A program made the translations under genes and the position numbers. Under the pieces are notes generated by a model that searched no databases, was not told where the DNA came from, and saw nothing but the letters and a program-made list of their open reading frames with translations. Shown one piece after another: positions 62,852-64,000 of a DNA stretch of 64,000 nucleotides; positions within the stretch are counted from its first letter, which is position 1; every line of letters begins with the position of its first letter. The DNA is from Deinococcus sp. Arct2-2 (GTDB lineage Bacteria; Deinococcota; Deinococci; Deinococcales; Deinococcaceae), in NCBI RefSeq assembly GCF_004801315.1, contig NZ_SSNW01000015.1:1-64000 (forward strand), given 5' to 3'.

Positions 62852-62929
62852 GTGCGGTTGAGGTGGCCGGGTGGCCGAAGTTGCGTCCAGATGCCGTATC
62901 GGGTTTCCCCCCAACTTGGGGCCGCCGTA

Positions 62930-62944
62930 TTCCCCGCAGGGAAC
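62930..62944. repeat. GTTCCC hairpin, copy 3
   Basis: TTCCC-CGCA-GGGAA, 15 nt after the Rep stop; a 15-nt match to 51900-51914. Confidence 0.55.
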
Positions 62945-62959
62945 GGGGAAGCCCCTGAT

Positions 62960-64000
62960 TCATCTCGTCCCGAGGGTGGACAAGACCTGCGACTGTAGGC
63001 GACATTCTACCACTTGCTGCCATTCTGATCGAGAGAAGCTGTGGAGCACGGCCCCGGTCGCTCCGTCCCGGAGGTTGATTTCTTGGTCGGTGGCCTCCTG
63101 CCGACGCTTGAGATACTTCGAGAGGCCCCGCGCCGTGCAGGTCAGTCGCTGGCCGTGCACGCTCTGAACAAACTCTCCGAACAACTGACGGGCTTTCGCA
63201 CTGCCCGCCGCTCCCGCTAAGGCCAGCTCAAGAGGGCCTTGCTCAGCCTCACCGAGCTTGAGGACGTAATTGACGACCGCGTCTATCGACTGGGCCTCTT
63301 CGATGGTGGCGGCCCCTGGACAGCGCCCCACCCCCAAGCCTTCCAGAGCGGTTGAGTAGCGGTCGGCCAGCCACGTTGCCAACCAAGGTACGGGGCGTTG
63401 GCAGTAGATCAGCCCATGCAAATGGGGATTCCAGCCGCGAACCCCGTCGTAGACAGTCTCTACTTGGTAGGCGAAACCCAAGAAGCCCAGCACCTTCTGC
63501 GAGACGGCAGCCTTGCCCGACGCGAAGGTTTTCTTCTTCACCTCGCCCAGCAGATCAAGGCCCGCCGTCAAGCTGCGCTGATGGTGCGGCAACGTAAGGG
63601 TGACGAAGTAGACCACTCCGCCACGCCGAGCCACTTCATGGGCATCGCGCCGCCACCGGGCTGCCCGCCGCCGCAGGATGCGCTCCCGGCACACGGGGCA
63701 GAAGTTCACGAGTCCGCAGCGGCGCACATTGGTGAGGTAGGGCCGCAGTAGAAAGTCCTGCCTGACCTCAATCGGGAGCAGGCGGTCTATGGGCACCTCA
63801 TTGCACACCAAGAGCCGCAGCTTTGCCTTCTCCAAACGCTCAATCCCGTTAGGCCACTGGGTCGCCACGAGGTGCCGCAGCTCATCGGGCAGCAGGGTGG
63901 CGGCGTGGGGTGAAGAAGTCGGCGTAACAGGAGATAAAGAGGGGAGATCTCCGATTTGTGTGCTGGTGCTTTGGCTGGAATTAGGGGCGATGAAAGGCGT
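62960..64000 (-). CDS. rep: Rolling-circle replication initiator (HUH Rep), 5' end outside window
   Basis: A HUH endonuclease Rep. VYFVTLTLPH is motif I, WNPHLHGLIYC the metal-binding HUH motif, and VVNYVLKLGE carries the nicking Tyr. A CGLVNFCPVCRERI cluster suggests a zinc site upstream, as in several plasmid Reps. The frame stays open to the edge: beyond a GTG at 63868, readable sequence (DELRHLVATQWPNG) continues to 64000, so the start lies beyond the window. With int and xis it suggests an integrative plasmid-like element. Confidence 0.88.
   Translation of the reverse strand, partial: TPFIAPNSSQSTSTQIGDLPSLSPVTPTSSPHAATLLPDELRHLVATQWPNGIERLEKAKLRLLVCNEVPIDRLLPIEVRQDFLLRPYLTNVRRCGLVNFCPVCRERILRRRAARWRRDAHEVARRGGVVYFVTLTLPHHQRSLTAGLDLLGEVKKKTFASGKAAVSQKVLGFLGFAYQVETVYDGVRGWNPHLHGLIYCQRPVPWLATWLADRYSTALEGLGVGRCPGAATIEEAQSIDAVVNYVLKLGEAEQGPLELALAGAAGSAKARQLFGEFVQSVHGQRLTCTARGLSKYLKRRQEATDQEINLRDGATGAVLHSFSRSEWQQVVECRLQSQVLSTLGTR

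Overview
The window reads as a GC-rich Deinococcus chromosome. The evidence is the mix of housekeeping genes and the recurrent promoter form in which a TANNNT -10 box sits 6-8 nt before an ATG or GTG start (leaderless transcripts, typical of Deinococcus). No database search was possible. Family names rest on visible motifs, and some gene symbols are assigned by analogy.

Positions 1-42,900 are core-like. In order they hold: a DinB-fold protein, SurE, an NPCBM lipoprotein, a two-AMIN cell-wall amidase and endonuclease III; amino-acid ABC transporter parts; a frameshifted cytochrome c, an IclR regulator and an OmpR-type response regulator; a doubly broken GGDEF-EAL gene and a roadblock protein. 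Next come the 2-oxoglutarate dehydrogenase genes sucA and sucB, separated by an unusual tRNA-like RNA region and a conserved hypothetical gene. After these are a papain-like protease, an Fbp-type iron ABC operon (fbpABC order, minus strand), D-Ala-D-Ala ligase, a peptide-type ABC binding protein with two permeases, YgfZ, hemA with a sirohaem synthase N-domain gene, tRNA-Trp, CutA, an FtsB-like protein, a thioesterase, a ROK kinase, an M29 aminopeptidase and tRNA-Pro. Members of a GC-rich dispersed repeat with inverted ends lie in several intergenic gaps.

Positions 43,100-64,000 are accessory. The left edge carries what looks like the severed 3' end of ychF, suggesting an element inserted into that gene with the rest of ychF beyond the window. 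The first cargo is a two-gene set: a protein ending in a HEPN-like RNxxxH domain, and a 1310-residue TPR/zinc-cluster protein with an internal duplication. Then follow short remnants, an overlapping xis-int-HTH operon, phage or plasmid regulators, and a small HNH protein. A minus-strand restriction-like operon comes next (PLD+SNF2 helicase, N6-adenine methylase fused to an AlbA_2 domain, DUF262/HNH protein). The last gene is a HUH rolling-circle Rep that runs off the window. Integrase, excisionase and Rep together suggest an integrative plasmid-like element carrying defence genes.

The most interesting items are the HEPN + TPR/zinc pair, the permuted-order tRNA-like halves at 19.7-20.1 kb, the helicase-methylase-AlbA/DUF262 operon, and the ychF scar that defines the island edge.
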